From Pyrenophora tritici-repentis (Eukaryota > Ascomycota > Dothideomycetes > Pleosporales > Pleosporaceae), in assembly GCF_003171515.1 (NCBI RefSeq), contig NC_089398.1, forward strand, positions 62,001-126,000: 64,000 nucleotides of DNA, written 5' to 3'. Shown piece by piece: positions 10,721 through 21,663 of the stretch. The notes under the pieces are model-generated. The model saw only the letters and a list, made by a program, of their open reading frames with translations, had not been told where the DNA came from and did no database searches. Within the stretch, counting starts at the first letter, position 1; the number at the start of each line of letters is the position of its first letter. Position numbers and translations under genes: made by a program.

Positions 10721-12532
10721 CTGTGTACCTGTAAAGTATAGCGTAGAGAAGAACTGTGTACGGGCAGCCTTGCGCTCTTCGTCTGTGTGGTTGGTAGACC
10801 AGCATCCTTCCTTCTGGCAAACAAAGCATTTCTTCCTCCAGCGAGGCTTAAATCCTCGTCCGTTGTCGTCGCGCTGCTCGCCTCCTCGATATGCTCCTCT
10901 AGATCCGCCTCTGAATCCTCCTCCACCTCGAGATCCACCTCGGATTCTTCCATTGCCGTTGTATCGGCGATCTAAGTAGTATTGGTCCTCTGTGACCATC
11001 TGGGTAGTGTGTTGCCGTGCAAGGTGTGTCTCAACTGCAGAACGTAGGTCTGAGAAGAGTCCTTCACAGATTGTGGCTGGTTTGAACAGTGCCATCTCAA
11101 GCTCTGGTACTCCTCGGCAGGCATTGATGACAGTGGTACGTAGGGCATCCTCGCCCTCAAAGTTCTTGCCAAGGGCACGCTGGCATAGCTGCAGCTTGTC
11201 AAGCAGGATCTGCAGAACCTCGTGTAGTCCCTTGTCGGGGTTCTCTGTGCGGGTGCGAGCGAAGGTTGTAGTCGTCCAGTCTGTGTAGTAGTGCTGGTGA
11301 TGGACGTCATGGTCGAAGTGGTTTTTGATTGCCATGTACGCATCAGCAAAGCTGTCATCTCTCTCTACAACCTGTATGTAGAATGTCTCTGCACGTCCGG
11401 TAAGGATACGGGGAAACACTGCGTGAAACTGCTCTTCTTGGATATCTACCTGCCAGCAGATGCTGAAGAAGATCTTGATCTTATCGTCTAGGAGATCGTA
11501 CGCATTCCCTGTATACTTGTTGCTATTGTCCCATAGCTTAGAGAACTGCGTGATCGTATTAGCGTCGAGTCGATCGTTGCGGGACCATCGCGGCGGTAGC
11601 GTCTTGTACGGGTCGTATGGTAGTTCGGGTGGTCTGTTAGGGACGCGGTTCGTTGGCTGTTGCGGAAATGGCGTGACTTCGCGATATGCAGTCGCTGGCG
11701 GCCGTGTCTGTAGTTGCGCACGCCCTTGTTGCGGCTGCGCGGCCTGCTCCCACAGTTGTCGATGCTGAGGCCCTTCCAGCGTACCGCTCATGTGTAGCGG
11801 CTGTTGTGGCTCTATTGTTTGGGAACGGCTCTGGACGCCTTGTCTCACTCTATACTGCTCTTGTTGCTCGCCCTGCGACGGTCGTTGTAATTGCGACGGC
11901 TGTGGTACTTGCGGTGGCTGTTGTAATTGCGGCGGTTGTTGTACTTGCGGTGGTTGTTGTACAGCTGGATAGACTGTGTGCTGAGTGTCCTGTTGGCGTT
12001 TATTGCTCTGCTGGCGCTGGTACGCTTCGGACTGTTGGTCGAATTTCATGGCTCGAAACTCTGCTGGTTCCCATTCAAGAGTATTCTCTATACCTAGAAT
12101 GTTGTAGAGAGAGTCCGCCACCCTGGCGTGATTGTTGCCAGTGTATACTCCCCGGTGTCGTAGCACACTCTTAAGAGACCTTAGTGTACCACGCTCAACC
12201 TTGCTAAATAGCTCCTTCGTCCATCCTTCAAAGTCCCATTTGTAGTCAATGAAGAGGTCATCGTCCCAGGCCATTGACACATTGTAGTCGTGGATAGCCT
12301 TAGCGACCCACGTTGTTGCGTGTGTCTCATTTGCGTCCGCCGGTGCGGGTACACCCCAGAGAGCTGTATTGATGACCTTGAGTGCAACTGTGTATGGACA
12401 GTTTTCCATAAGTTGTTCCGCGGTAAATTTGGCCCATGGTGAGTCTGAGAGGTGTTCTGATTGCTCATTCTGTAGTTGATTCTGAGCTTCAGCAGAGTCT
12501 GCAGAGCTTATTTCGCTTTGGTTATCCGCCAT
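10721..12532 (-). CDS. gag: Copia Gag
   Basis: The ATG is at 12532. The N-terminal half is acidic/neutral and is followed by a long glutamine/proline-rich tract (repeats of QQPPQ, about residues 185-290), the capsid-like helical region, an RGG-rich stretch (GGSRGGGGFRGGSRGAYRGG) and a zinc knuckle variant CFVCQKEGCWSTNH (C-x2-C-x4-C-x4-H). Downstream, the pol coding information (PKDFSVHLAEYEG) continues in another frame, with the switch at a run of five G on the + strand (10716-10720). This is either a -1-type programmed shift or an inactivating deletion. Without the shift, the gag frame runs on without homology to about 10184. Confidence 0.82.
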
Positions 12533-12861
12533 CTTGCTAGCGGGTGTTGACGCGTTGTCGGTGTTGTTGTCTCGCTGGTTGGTCGTGCCAGCGCTTGTTG
12601 TTGTACGTGATCGGATCGTCCGGAGACGCTCGTACGGTTGAGTTGTGTTGCGTTGCTGACGCGCTCTGTGTTCGCGGATTAGGCTAAACCAGCAGCTGTA
12701 GAGGGAGGTTAAGAGTGCTTCGTGTTATCTCTGCCTCGCTCTGTTCTTAGCACAGAATCTTCTCCCGGGAGTATAACGTCGTGCGTCAGGGAGTTCGTCG
12801 AAGATGCGGTCTGTCTCTTCTACCTTGCTGTCTGTGATCGCCTTAAGCAATCACTGATCAG

Positions 12862-13053
12862 TGTTGGAAGGTCTATAGCACTAGTGCTGAAAGGAAATAA
12901 CGATAACTAGGAATGCATTCTGTTCGGTGATGGTGATTGATTGTCTACGAACATAGCTGCTACGAAGGTATACCTAAGCTCTGCGCAAGGTGGGCCGAAG
13001 TCGGGCCGAAGTGTCCAGCAGCCGACGTCTCTACCGATACTCACGATCCGACA
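12862..13053 (-). repeat. Copia 5' LTR
   Basis: This is the 192-bp LTR, 5' in element sense, and should carry the promoter. It is followed on the right by the ATTAT target duplication. The sequence just inside (about 12840-12861) would be the primer site; I could not assign it to a tRNA. Confidence 0.92.
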
Positions 13054-13058
13054 ATTAT

Positions 13059-13387
13059 TGAAACAAGGTCCCTCTAGTAGTATGACTACCATGGATAACC
13101 GAGTGGGAGGAGGGACAAGGCGGGGTGGCTGCAACGTATTGTATTGACTATCGTGTTGAGTGTCACAGACTTTTGGCTGTTGTGGTGGGTGCTATTGCCC
13201 ACCGGGCAGTGCCTGCCACACCAGCATATCATGTGACTCTCAAGCACCTTCTACCCTGGACTGAACCCAGATATTCTCAACAATTATTATATTTCCATTA
13301 GAGTCCTGTATCAGTCGGTGACTATGTAGGACTTTGGCTAAGCCGTTCTATATAGGTTGTTCAGTGGGGAGTTTCTTTGGGTCTTGT
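13059..13387. other. Repeat-derived spacer after the Copia element
   Basis: No gene. From about 13283 it contains a sequence (ATTATATTTCCATTAGAGTC and on to CTATGTAG) that recurs at about 14057-14102 and, beyond hAT D, from 16834. These are two copies of an older repeat that were later hit by different elements. Confidence 0.5.
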
Positions 13388-13575
13388 TGTCAGATTTTAT
13401 GGATGGGATTAAGTGTGTATTGTCTGTCTCTGTCTACGGCTCTGTCTGTGGGAGGTGGCCTCCCCTCGGGCTTGGCAGTGCTAAGTCCCGGCGCTAGCCC
13501 TGGTTTGGGGGTCTCATGTCCTTCCCCAACCACCATCGGCTCGATCATGGAGCAAAACCTTGCCTCAATCTGACA
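13388..13575. repeat. Solo LTR, 188 bp
   Basis: It starts TGTCAGATT, ends AATCTGACA (TG..CA) and is flanked by the 5-bp duplication CTTGT (13383-13387 and 13576-13580). The second copy of the surrounding repeat (about 16895-16910) has the uninterrupted sequence with a single CTTGT, which serves as an empty site. No internal retrotransposon sequence remains. Confidence 0.85.
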
Positions 13576-13580
13576 CTTGT

Positions 13581-14102
13581 ACAATTTGGGTGACAGTTTG
13601 CGTACTCCAATTTCAGAGCTAGTCTTCCTGTCAGATAATAGCACTGTTGAAGATAAGAGCGTACAGACGTTGGGTTAGACTAGCGCGACCCGGCATCTGT
13701 GAGCGCCAATCAGATCACAGGAAGGCTTGACACCCCCTAGGTGTGCCCACAACCGTAGACAGAACCACAACACATTCAATCATCAATATTATCACCATCA
13801 TTACCTATTTTATCAGTATTCCAGATGAGAGTGAATATCTGACATGTCACGGTAATCACCCTGATTCCCTGACACCTGAACGGCCATAGACGCTAGGTGC
13901 TCCCGTAAGCACCTGGCATCTGTTGATTAGCTAAGAGCAGCTAAGACCCCGCGCTAAGCGCACAGGCCCCGCTTATATCTGCTCACCGCAACTTGAACCT
14001 GTTCTGTTTCCTTACGCAACGTCTTGTATCTACACTAGATAGTATTATTATTATTATTATTATATTTCCATTAGAGTCCTGTATCAGTCGGTGACTATGT
14101 AG
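13581..14102. other. Gene-free repeat-derived DNA
   Basis: No gene recognised. It includes ATT trinucleotide runs (about 14042-14062) and the second copy of the 13283-type repeat up to the hAT D target site CTATGTAG at 14095-14102. Confidence 0.45.
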
Positions 14103-16833
14103 CAGTGATCGGAATGGTCTGGTCTGGTCTGGTCTGAGGGTACAGACCAGACCAGACCAGGTGCTTACATAAGGACCGGTCCGACCAGACCGGTCCGACC
14201 AACAAGACCGCCAAGAATGAGGCTGAAGCAAAGAAGGAAGCCGAGGAAATGTGTTTTACTACTGACTGTCAATCTAGTCGTCTTCGTTCTCACTATCCTC
14301 GATATCGCTGTTCCCCTCAGCTTGGGGCTTTCCATACCAGGCCCGGAGACACTCGCACGCTTCTATAATATCTGCCTTCAGCCTACCACGGCGATCGACG
14401 ATAGTAAGCTTCGCGCTACTAAAAAGACGTTCGCATTCATCCGACATAGGCGAGATCGCAAACATGTCTAGAGCGAAGCGAGCGAGATCTCGTTGGGAGT
14501 CGTAGCGAGATAGCCAGTACGCAATAGCCTCATTGCAACCTGCCTCTTCGTTATGAAGCCGGTCAGTAGAGATGTATTGTTCATACAAATCAGTTGTAGA
14601 AACTGGAGCGTCTATTCGAATGCGCTTATGTTCCCGCTGGCGATCAAATGCTGGGTCAGGATCTCTCTCCTTCCTGGCTGGTGGTGGCAGCATCTCGACA
14701 GGGTACCTTCCCTTATACTCTGTCTCCCAGAGATGCTTCACCGCTAATTGTGCGTTTTCAAACCACCTCTTCTTCTCTTCGTCGCCATGAAGAACCCACT
14801 CTTGCCTGAACCATCCACACTTGCGATATGGATCAAGGATTTGAGCCGCATAATATGCCGGTGGAAGGTCAGTATCTTCAGGGAATCGATTTTGCCAATT
14901 CAGCTGCTGATTGTTATAGTACTCAACGCACTTTAACCAAGCAGCATCAGCGCAGCCTTGAAGGTACTTCCATGTAAAGTTGTTATCGTCCTCAGTGTGG
15001 ATGTCGTGGTAGTGATCCTTCGTCTCGCTTATCTCCCGGAGAAGGCAGTCCAAAGTTGAAAACCAGTCCGCAAGTGACGTCTTCTTACCTTCAGAAAGCA
15101 AAGTTGCAGCATAGAAGTCTTTGAGAGCGAGTTCAATCTTTCCAAGCTCAAACCAGTGCTGTCCATCAAGCTTAAAGTTCGCGATCCCTACGGAGCCCTT
15201 TCCAGGTACATGACGAGCCGAGAAGAGCTCTAAACGTTCTCGAACATTTAATGCACGTGTAATCGAATAAAACCATGAGTTCCAGCGGGTCGAGTTGTTC
15301 TGGATAAGCTCAAGCCCGTCGAATTGCGAAAGATCTCCGCCGATAATAATTGTAGCAAACTCCTCACGCCGTTGTGGAGTAAGCCTGATGTATCGCACCA
15401 GGTTGTGAAGACGACCCAAACATCCGAACTTCTTCCAGAGCTCTTCCACCTTCGTATAGTCGCCACGTTGATGATGCTTCTCCAGCTTCGCAAGATACTT
15501 CTCACAGTTTCGCCCCATAAGGAACGCCTGGCAACAGAGGTTGATGACATGGCCCAAGCAACGCAGCCGGCGATGACGACGTTGTTTTGACTTCATCCAT
15601 GGGCAGAGATCCTTGAGTATAAACTCAACAGCGGTATCATTTGCCGAGGCATTATCCAGCATAAAGTATCCAATCTGATCTCCGCTAATGTCGTATTCTT
15701 CCAGCAATTCAAGGACCACCGATCCAAGATTCTCTCCAGTATGTTCGCCGTATATACGTCGCATACCTAAAGCGGTAACACGTCGCATGCCGGTAGTATC
15801 AATCCACATAGCGACGACGCCTAGGATAGCGTAAGGGTTTGGTGAAGTCCAGAGATCAAAGGAGATAGAGATCCTACTCCGTGAATGGTGTAGGTCCTCC
15901 CTAAGCTGTTGCTTCTTCGATATGAATGCATTCATTACCCAGCTTCGGATAGTCTTCGCAGCCTTCGGGAGGTGGTTGAGTAGTGCCGGATTTAAAAAGA
16001 GGAGTAGTTCACGAAAGTACTGGTTCTCTAATTGAAAGAAGGCGATATGGCAGTACACAATCCAACGAATTAGAAGCTCTTTAAACTTCTCTACTGACTC
16101 CTTCCAGAAAAAGATGCTGGAAGCAGCCCCATCCTTTTGCTGGTCGATTATAGACTTCCGTACAGAACCCTTTCGCTTGATGCCACTCTGGGGATCAATC
16201 TGGTGCTTCTGTTCCAGGTGATTCCGGATCCTAGAAGTGCCATTGATGACAAACAACTCTTGCTTGCTCTTCCCAACCCTGCACTCATGGCAGTAATACA
16301 CCTCTTTCTTATCGCTATCTCGAATGTATTGGAGTCCGTACTTCCAGATGTGTGATGTACCTTGACGGAAATCCTTCCTTGCAATTATTGCACGTTTCAC
16401 GTACGTGATACCGCCCTGCACGAACTCATCTGGAGATTCGTGATATTGAATAGGAGTGGGTGATAGTATAGGGGTGGGTGATGACGTGGGGATAGGAGAT
16501 GGAGTAAGAGACGTTAAATCTAGTCTTATAATATTCGATGGGGACGGTGAGGTTGGTGTTGAAGGCTCCATAACAATAGTATATAAGTAGGTTGTTAAGG
16601 ACTTGATTGTTCTATGTAAGTAGAAGACTTACCTTGATCTTAATGACTCATATTGTGCTAAATTTTCTGGCTAGATTAGTCTAAGATCTAGTCACGTGGA
16701 CCTATTTATAGCCGGACCGGTCCGATCATCTAGACCGGTCCGACCACGGTCTCAAAAAATCGCCAGACCAGACCAAGTCTTGGCGGTCTAGACCAGACCA
16801 AGACCAAGTCAGACCAGACCATTCCGATCACTG
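14103..16833 (-). mobile_element. hAT D, complete 2.73-kb transposon
   Basis: The 24-bp perfect inverted ends start CAGTGATCGGAATGGTCTGG. The 8-bp TSD CTATGTAG is at 14095-14102 and 16834-16841. Both subterminal zones are rich in GGTCTG/CAGACC and ACCGGTCCGA units in both orientations. Its ends do not share the CAACAAKCAA core of the other hAT elements here, so it belongs to a separate subfamily. Confidence 0.95.
14274..16571 (-). CDS. hAT D transposase, 765 aa
   Basis: A single uninterrupted frame from the ATG at 16571. It has a Ser/Pro/Thr-rich N-terminus, a BED-type finger (YYCHECRVGKSK, then IRNHLEQKH; C-x2-C..H-x4-H, about residues 92-126), a catalytic region with ISISFDLWTSPNPYA and GYFMLDNASANDTA, the RW motif (NNSTRWNSWFY) and a C-terminal hATC domain (LARFALDMFAISPMSDECER, then LFSSAKL). 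It ends at codon 765, about 170 bp before the left end of the element. All key motifs are present and no break was seen, so it is a potentially active transposase. It differs from hAT A, B and C in length and sequence and lacks their DNFDGI.W..LP block. Confidence 0.92.
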   Translation of the reverse strand: MEPSTPTSPSPSNIIRLDLTSLTPSPIPTSSPTPILSPTPIQYHESPDEFVQGGITYVKRAIIARKDFRQGTSHIWKYGLQYIRDSDKKEVYYCHECRVGKSKQELFVINGTSRIRNHLEQKHQIDPQSGIKRKGSVRKSIIDQQKDGAASSIFFWKESVEKFKELLIRWIVYCHIAFFQLENQYFRELLLFLNPALLNHLPKAAKTIRSWVMNAFISKKQQLREDLHHSRSRISISFDLWTSPNPYAILGVVAMWIDTTGMRRVTALGMRRIYGEHTGENLGSVVLELLEEYDISGDQIGYFMLDNASANDTAVEFILKDLCPWMKSKQRRHRRLRCLGHVINLCCQAFLMGRNCEKYLAKLEKHHQRGDYTKVEELWKKFGCLGRLHNLVRYIRLTPQRREEFATIIIGGDLSQFDGLELIQNNSTRWNSWFYSITRALNVRERLELFSARHVPGKGSVGIANFKLDGQHWFELGKIELALKDFYAATLLSEGKKTSLADWFSTLDCLLREISETKDHYHDIHTEDDNNFTWKYLQGCADAAWLKCVEYYNNQQLNWQNRFPEDTDLPPAYYAAQILDPYRKCGWFRQEWVLHGDEEKKRWFENAQLAVKHLWETEYKGRYPVEMLPPPARKERDPDPAFDRQREHKRIRIDAPVSTTDLYEQYISTDRLHNEEAGCNEAIAYWLSRYDSQRDLARFALDMFAISPMSDECERLFSSAKLTIVDRRGRLKADIIEACECLRAWYGKPQAEGNSDIEDSENEDD

Positions 16834-17039
16834 CTATGTAGGACTTTGGCTAAGCCGTTCTATGTATGTTGTTCAATATGGAGTTTCTATAGGTCTTGTA
16901 CAATTTGGAGGATAGTTGCGTAGTCCAATTTCCGAGCTAGTCTTCCGTTGGCGCGGGTGCTAAAGAGCAGTGTGGTGAACAGAAAGAGATGTAACAGCGA
17001 GCTCTTTGCGAAAAGAAATATTGTTTGTAGTTTTATACA

Positions 17040-17990
17040 GTGTCTGTCTGTTGTTTTGTGTAGGCGTCTGTATATAGGGATCTACAAGAGAGAGAATAGA
17101 TCTATACAGCTATTGCCTGGTCGATGTTTTGCTCGTGCGTGTGCTAGTGAAAGCAGGTGCTGGAGCGGTTCGGTATATGGGGTCGGTATATCGAGTCGGT
17201 TTAGGGCGTTCGGTAGAGAGGGTATTTGGTGTAGGCGTCTGTATATAGGGATCTACAAGACAGAATAGATCTATACAGCTATTACCTAGTCGATGTTTTG
17301 GGCGTTTTGGTGTAGGCGTCTGTATACAGGAATCTATTATAACCTAACAATAATAGACCTATACAGCTATTGCCTAGTCGATGTTTTGCTCGTGCGTGTG
17401 CTAGTGAAAGCAGGTGCTAGAGCGGTTCGGTATATGGGGTCGGTATATCGAGTCGGTTTAGGGCGTTCGGTGGAGAGGGTATTTGGTGTAGGCGTCTGTA
17501 TATAGGGATCTACAAGAGAGAGAATAGATCTATACATCTAGTGCCTGGTCGGTGTTTTGCTCGTGCGTGTGCTAGTGAAAGCAGGTGCTAGAGCGGTTCG
17601 GTATATGGGGTCGGTATATCGAGTCGGTTTAGGGCGTTCGGTGGAGAGGGTATTTGGTGTAGGCGTCTGTATATAGGGATCTACAAGAGAGAGAATAGAT
17701 CTATACATCTAGTGCCTGGTCGGTGTTTTGCTCGTGCGTGTGCTAGTGAAAGCAGGTGCTAGAGCGGTTCGGTATATGGGGTCGGTATATCGAGTCGGTT
17801 TAGGTCGTTCGGTGGAGAGGGCTTTTGGTGTAGGCGTCTGTATATAGGGATCTACAAGAGAGATAATAGATCTATACATCTAGTGCCTGGTCGGTGTTTT
17901 GCTCGTGAGTGTGCTGGTGACAGCAGGTGCTGGAGCGGTTCGGTATATGGGGTCGGTATATCGAGTTGGTTTAGGGCGTTCGGGTATAGG
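17040..17990. repeat. Tandem satellite, about 171-bp unit
   Basis: The landmark GTAGGCGTCTGTATA recurs at 17060, 17231, 17312, 17488, 17659 and 17830. The spacing is 171, 81 (one shortened unit), 176, 171 and 171 bp. Other landmarks (GCTCGTGCGTGTGCTAGTGA, GGTCGGTATATCGAG) keep the same phase. The units at 17488-17830 differ by only a few bases, which indicates recent homogenisation. Frames across it are artefacts. Confidence 0.9.
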
Positions 17991-18475
17991 TAGCATCTAG
18001 ATATATAGGCCTATTACTTTGCAGCAATAGAGATATATACCTAAGGAAGAGCCGTTGCTCTGTCGGTTTCGTAGAGGGTGCCTTCGATCGAACATCTAAA
18101 ATCAGTTGGCGCACGGGCCATTTGCAGAGATTTCTCTCAACTAAGGCCAGGTAACAACTCTGTCAAAGTTGCAGCGGCCAGCGCGCCCGCCACAACGCCT
18201 GCACGCAAAAGCAGACGTTGGAAACTGATTCTAGGAAGGCATTTCAATGGAATTGAGATGAAAAAAGGGTAATCCAGGACCTTTTTGTCATCTCGAAAAG
18301 TTGGTGTTCGATGTGGCGGTACCACTACTTCGGTAGGTATGTATACTGGCAACGGTTTACAGAATACAGGATCGTGCAACACAATCCAGTAGCTGTAGTC
18401 AATGCATAAATAGCATCGTATCGCGAACATGAATATCCTAAGTTTGTTAATTAAAAACATCTACACACTCGTAGC
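17991..18475. other. Intergenic, upstream of the MADS-like gene
   Basis: No gene is supported. The frames here lack coding character. Confidence 0.4.
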
Positions 18476-19332
18476 ATGGGTTCGCCTAAGGAATCCGAGT
18501 GGTCTGAGCGTCGCCTCGCCAAGCTTAGGAGGCGCATGAACCGTTCCCCAACACCATTCCCCTTACCCGTGCTATCGCGGTCTCCTTCTCCACTAGCCTT
18601 GCCACCTCCGCTTCATACAGAACAACAAGCACAGTCTGACGCCCATCCCGAGCTATTGCATCCGCAACCTCGTCTTAAATACGACCCCTCTAAGTCCCCC
18701 CGATTTTCCGACCTAAGCCAGCAACTCCCCGAGCCAGACAAACAAGCCCACCGAGGCTTCCTCGAATCACAACTCCACGATATCCTCGCAGAGCTCGACA
18801 AAACTCCGTCTACAACATTGTCTCTTCGCCAACGACTTGAGTCGCAAGCGCACGAAATCCTTAGATTGCTAAACGGTCTTCCGCCTGAACCATGTACTTG
18901 TCCACAACACCCAGATACGGCCAAAGACCTAGGCGAGGCTAGAGCGGATAACAGCAAGGACATGCACTTTGTACTAGAACCTTCCTCTAGTTCTTGACAA
19001 AGCTGATTTTGTTTACAGATCCCCGCGAAAGTACCCAAAGCATACCTGCCAGCTCCGAATAATCAATGCCGATTCAACACCCTACTCCGCAAAGCAAGTC
19101 AACTCTGCCAGAAAGCAGAAGCCGAAGTGTATATGAAGATTCGGATTGATGGTCGATTCTATGTGTACAACTCGGTCGACCCGGCTTCTCGATTAGCATT
19201 CGAGCCTAGTGTATGCTTCTAGCACCTCTGCAAGATCATAGCTAACCGGCCTAGGCTCACGAGAAAGTCATAAACGTGGCAATTACCAGCGGCGAGCCGG
19301 CATATAATGGTTCAGATGTTTCAGGAAAGTGA
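18476..19332 (+). CDS. MADS/SRF-like protein, three exons, about 254 aa
   Basis: The ATG is at 18476. Exon 1 is 18476-18970, exon 2 is 19019-19210 and exon 3 is 19255-19332. Introns are 48 bp (GTACTA..ACAG) and 44 bp (GTATGC, branch GCTAACC, CTAG). All junctions are in phase 0 and the sum is 765 nt. The N-terminal 100 residues are proline/serine-rich with a basic start (SERRLAKLRRRMNR). A helical segment follows (QRLESQAHEILRLLNGL). Exon 2 carries NTLLRKASQLCQKAEAEVYM and IRIDGRFYVYNS, which matches the MADS-box core pattern (RK...L....AEVY..I...GR.Y.Y). The DNA-binding N-terminal arm looks shortened or diverged, so it is MADS-like rather than a full MADS box. The role is inferred to be a nuclear regulator. 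Confidence 0.6.
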
Positions 19333-21312
19333 AAGAAGGACATGATGTATTGAAGCGAGCATATATGATGGTAGATGGTTTCATTTGTCTTCTACATCGT
19401 ACATCTCTAGATACCTATATCTATATCTCTGTTAGCCTGTTTTATCCCTTAATATCTACGGGCATTGTACCTCGATAATCCCAAGAATCAGTGCTTGACA
19501 GCGTGTTGTATCTTCGCATTGTACTCCTCCGAAAAAGCTTATCGCAAAGCTTCCGTTGAGTCGACGCGGTCACGCGAATGATTCGACGATAGGCTAGTAC
19601 AATAGTCATGATGGTTTGAATGTAAAATTTTGTAGCAACGTTGGTTTGAGAATGTATCTATATGATTATAGCACGCTGTTGCAAGAAGCTGTATTATAGA
19701 CGGCTGTTCGGTAACCACATGTTCCTTGTCCTGGCTATGTCCAAAGTGCTATCCAACACTGAGTCTGCCGCTTTTGTCGCCTCTACACGATCCCGTAGTG
19801 CCAGAACGAAGGGACTGGCGGACATAATTAGAGCCAACGCGTTCAAAAAAATTCAGCCCACAATTTCCAGATGCGGTAACCTATCACACCAGATTTAAGC
19901 GCGCGCAAAACGTCAGGTTTCCGTTTGCGGAGACCTAACACCTGGACTAAGGTTGGGCACTAGCACAGCCCCATCAGTGTGCATACAGATCTCCACAGCA
20001 CCAACAGGAAACAGTATGCCAGTAATCTGTATCTTGCTAACTAACGTCCATCCCTACGTGCCGGGACGCACGGTATAACGGGACGCATTTTCATCCGGAC
20101 CTTCGACATCAAGCCAGCGCGACTGCACCAAGTCAAGCTCGACGCACATCGATTCGGCTACTGCAGCTCTCCCGCCACAGTAGCATCGGATCAGGAAGGG
20201 CGTAGTGTTGGGCGTGCTGACGGCCAATCGATCACTACCATCAATCAACCTTCTGTAAGTACTCCTATTACGGTATAGAATGCAGTGAAAACAAAGTGCA
20301 TTGTATTGTCTGTTCTGTTGTGCTGTCGTGGCCACCTTATATATGGCCATAATCAGGGTCTATTTACATGACGTATCTCTGATGCTGGTAATGGGAGAAG
20401 GAGCTCATGGAGGTGAGGGAGGGACGCCAGGACAACACACGTGACACGCGCAATGCCCTTACCCCATAAACCGTAACAACTCCCCTGTCCACTCATGACA
20501 ATAGGTGTTTGTTAAGTATTCGGAGTACTAGAAGGGAAGTGTAGATGTTAAAGATCAGGATCGCTAGTTGTAAAGGTTAGCTTTAGGTGAGGAGCGCGCC
20601 TTCCGGCAGTTTCTCCGCGTAGACCGCAAGATCGCCAAAATGCGTCCCTAAGGACGTGCGCTATTAGTGACACTTAGTATGCAGGTAGTCTGTAGTAGCG
20701 TGCTAAGATATTGCTGTATGCTATCATAACGAACTCGACGCCTTTCTTATAACAGTTAGCTACTAAGAATAACTATAGCGCATACCCGCAGATGCTTATT
20801 ATAACGTGGCCTTGGCCGCTATTGCCGTTTATGCTACCTAAAGATGCCGATTCCGTCGCTATAGAAATAACACAGCGGTTGTATCCCCTCATCGGCCCTC
20901 CTCCGGCTTATAGTTATTTATAGTTTTCTTTCTAGTGAATGTCGCTCCACCGCCAACGTTTGTCCCTCCGCGACGAATACTAGGTGAGTCAGCATTAAAC
21001 ATAATCACGGTATACCCCGGCGATAGCTCCTTTTCCAAACGAGCTGGGGCGCGCTTACACCAAATTCAATTGTACGCGTAGGTGTGGGGTTGTGTTTTGA
21101 GCACAATCATATGTATAGTTTCTGCTATCTACCATCTTTATTTATCTGTATCTTATAGCTGCTTTTTCTTGGTGTTGTAGCGTGAAGAGCTATAATCTGA
21201 GCAGTTTTCGCAGACTTTGTCTAAAGACGCCAGATGCACCAGGAGCACCGAGCAGGTCCTTGGCGCTCTTCTTGCAGCCAGCGCCGTGACAGCTACTCTC
21301 CTATCAGGTACA
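19333..21312. other. Gene-poor region of decayed repeats
   Basis: No supported gene. Visible features are a 45-bp motif at 20043-20087 (ACGTCCATCCCTACGTGCCG, then GGACGCACGGT.TAACGGGAC) that recurs at 22564 and, inverted, at 23850-23892, and a block at about 20580-20730 (GGCAGTTTCTCCGCGTAGAC up to GTAGTAGCGTGCTAAGATAT) that recurs diverged at 24135-24265. The frame at 20054-20350 (minus) starts in this repeat and is not a gene. Confidence 0.5.
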
Positions 21313-21663
21313 TTAAGCACAGTAACAATCACAACCGCCGTTAGGGTTTGACCATCCTGACTGAAACGTCTTGCCAGGGCACTTCTCTTATGTTAGTCAC
21401 CCTTATGGTAAAATTTAGAATAGCTATTTAACTTACATATCCACAAGGGCCGCCGCTTCGACACCAGGCAAGATCTTGTGGATTGCAATTTCCTGGAGTC
21501 TGTAGCCTGCGTTAGTATTGTCTATATTAGGTGAGGTTTACGATGCTATAGTAAAAATACATACTCCCCATTTGGGGTCAGCTGCATGACAAATTTGGGT
21601 ATTTATCCAAGCAGATGCTAAGCCCATGAAAGAAGGTATGAGAAGTACGTTTAAAATGTGCAT
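21313..21663 (-). CDS. Small secreted cysteine-rich protein, three exons
   Basis: The ATG is at 21663. Exon 1 is 21565-21663 (33 codons), exon 2 is 21437-21499 (21 codons) and exon 3 is about 21313-21384 or 21381 (two in-frame acceptor choices), with the TAA at 21313-21315. Intron 1 has GTATGT, an ACTAAC branch and CAG; intron 2 has GTAAGT, a GACTAAC branch and AG. The first 19 residues form a signal peptide (MHILNVLLIPSFMGLASAW). The mature chain of about 57 residues has eight cysteines, ending in a C.C.C pattern (GGCDCYCA). A TATA-like CTATATAAGA lies upstream at about 21759-21768. The spacing is typical of disulfide-rich fungal secreted proteins and effector candidates. No known family is recognised. 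Because every exon is shorter than 100 bp, simple ORF calling misses it. Confidence 0.72.

Larger units (their letters stand above)
2844..13053 (-). mobile_element. Copia LTR retrotransposon, 10.2 kb with nested insertions
   Basis: Two 192-bp LTRs (2844-3035 and 12862-13053), which I read as identical, start TGTTGG and end CCGACA on the + strand. They are flanked by the 5-bp duplication ATTAT (2839-2843 and 13054-13058). All coding pieces lie on the minus strand in the order gag, protease, integrase, RT, RNase H, which is the Copia order. Three 162-bp MITEs (at 4169, 5077 and 5313) and a complete hAT (5351-9031) are nested inside. Without them the element is about 6 kb. Identical LTRs imply recent insertion, yet the pol frame carries at least two frameshifts, so this copy is unlikely to be autonomous. 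Confidence 0.93.

Noticed and set aside
10506..12174. Several plus-strand frames over the Copia gag region
   Set aside because: Antisense shadows of gag and its Gln/Pro-rich repeats.
17041..17505. Plus-strand frames in the 17-kb region
   Set aside because: Frames through a tandem satellite, repeating with its period.
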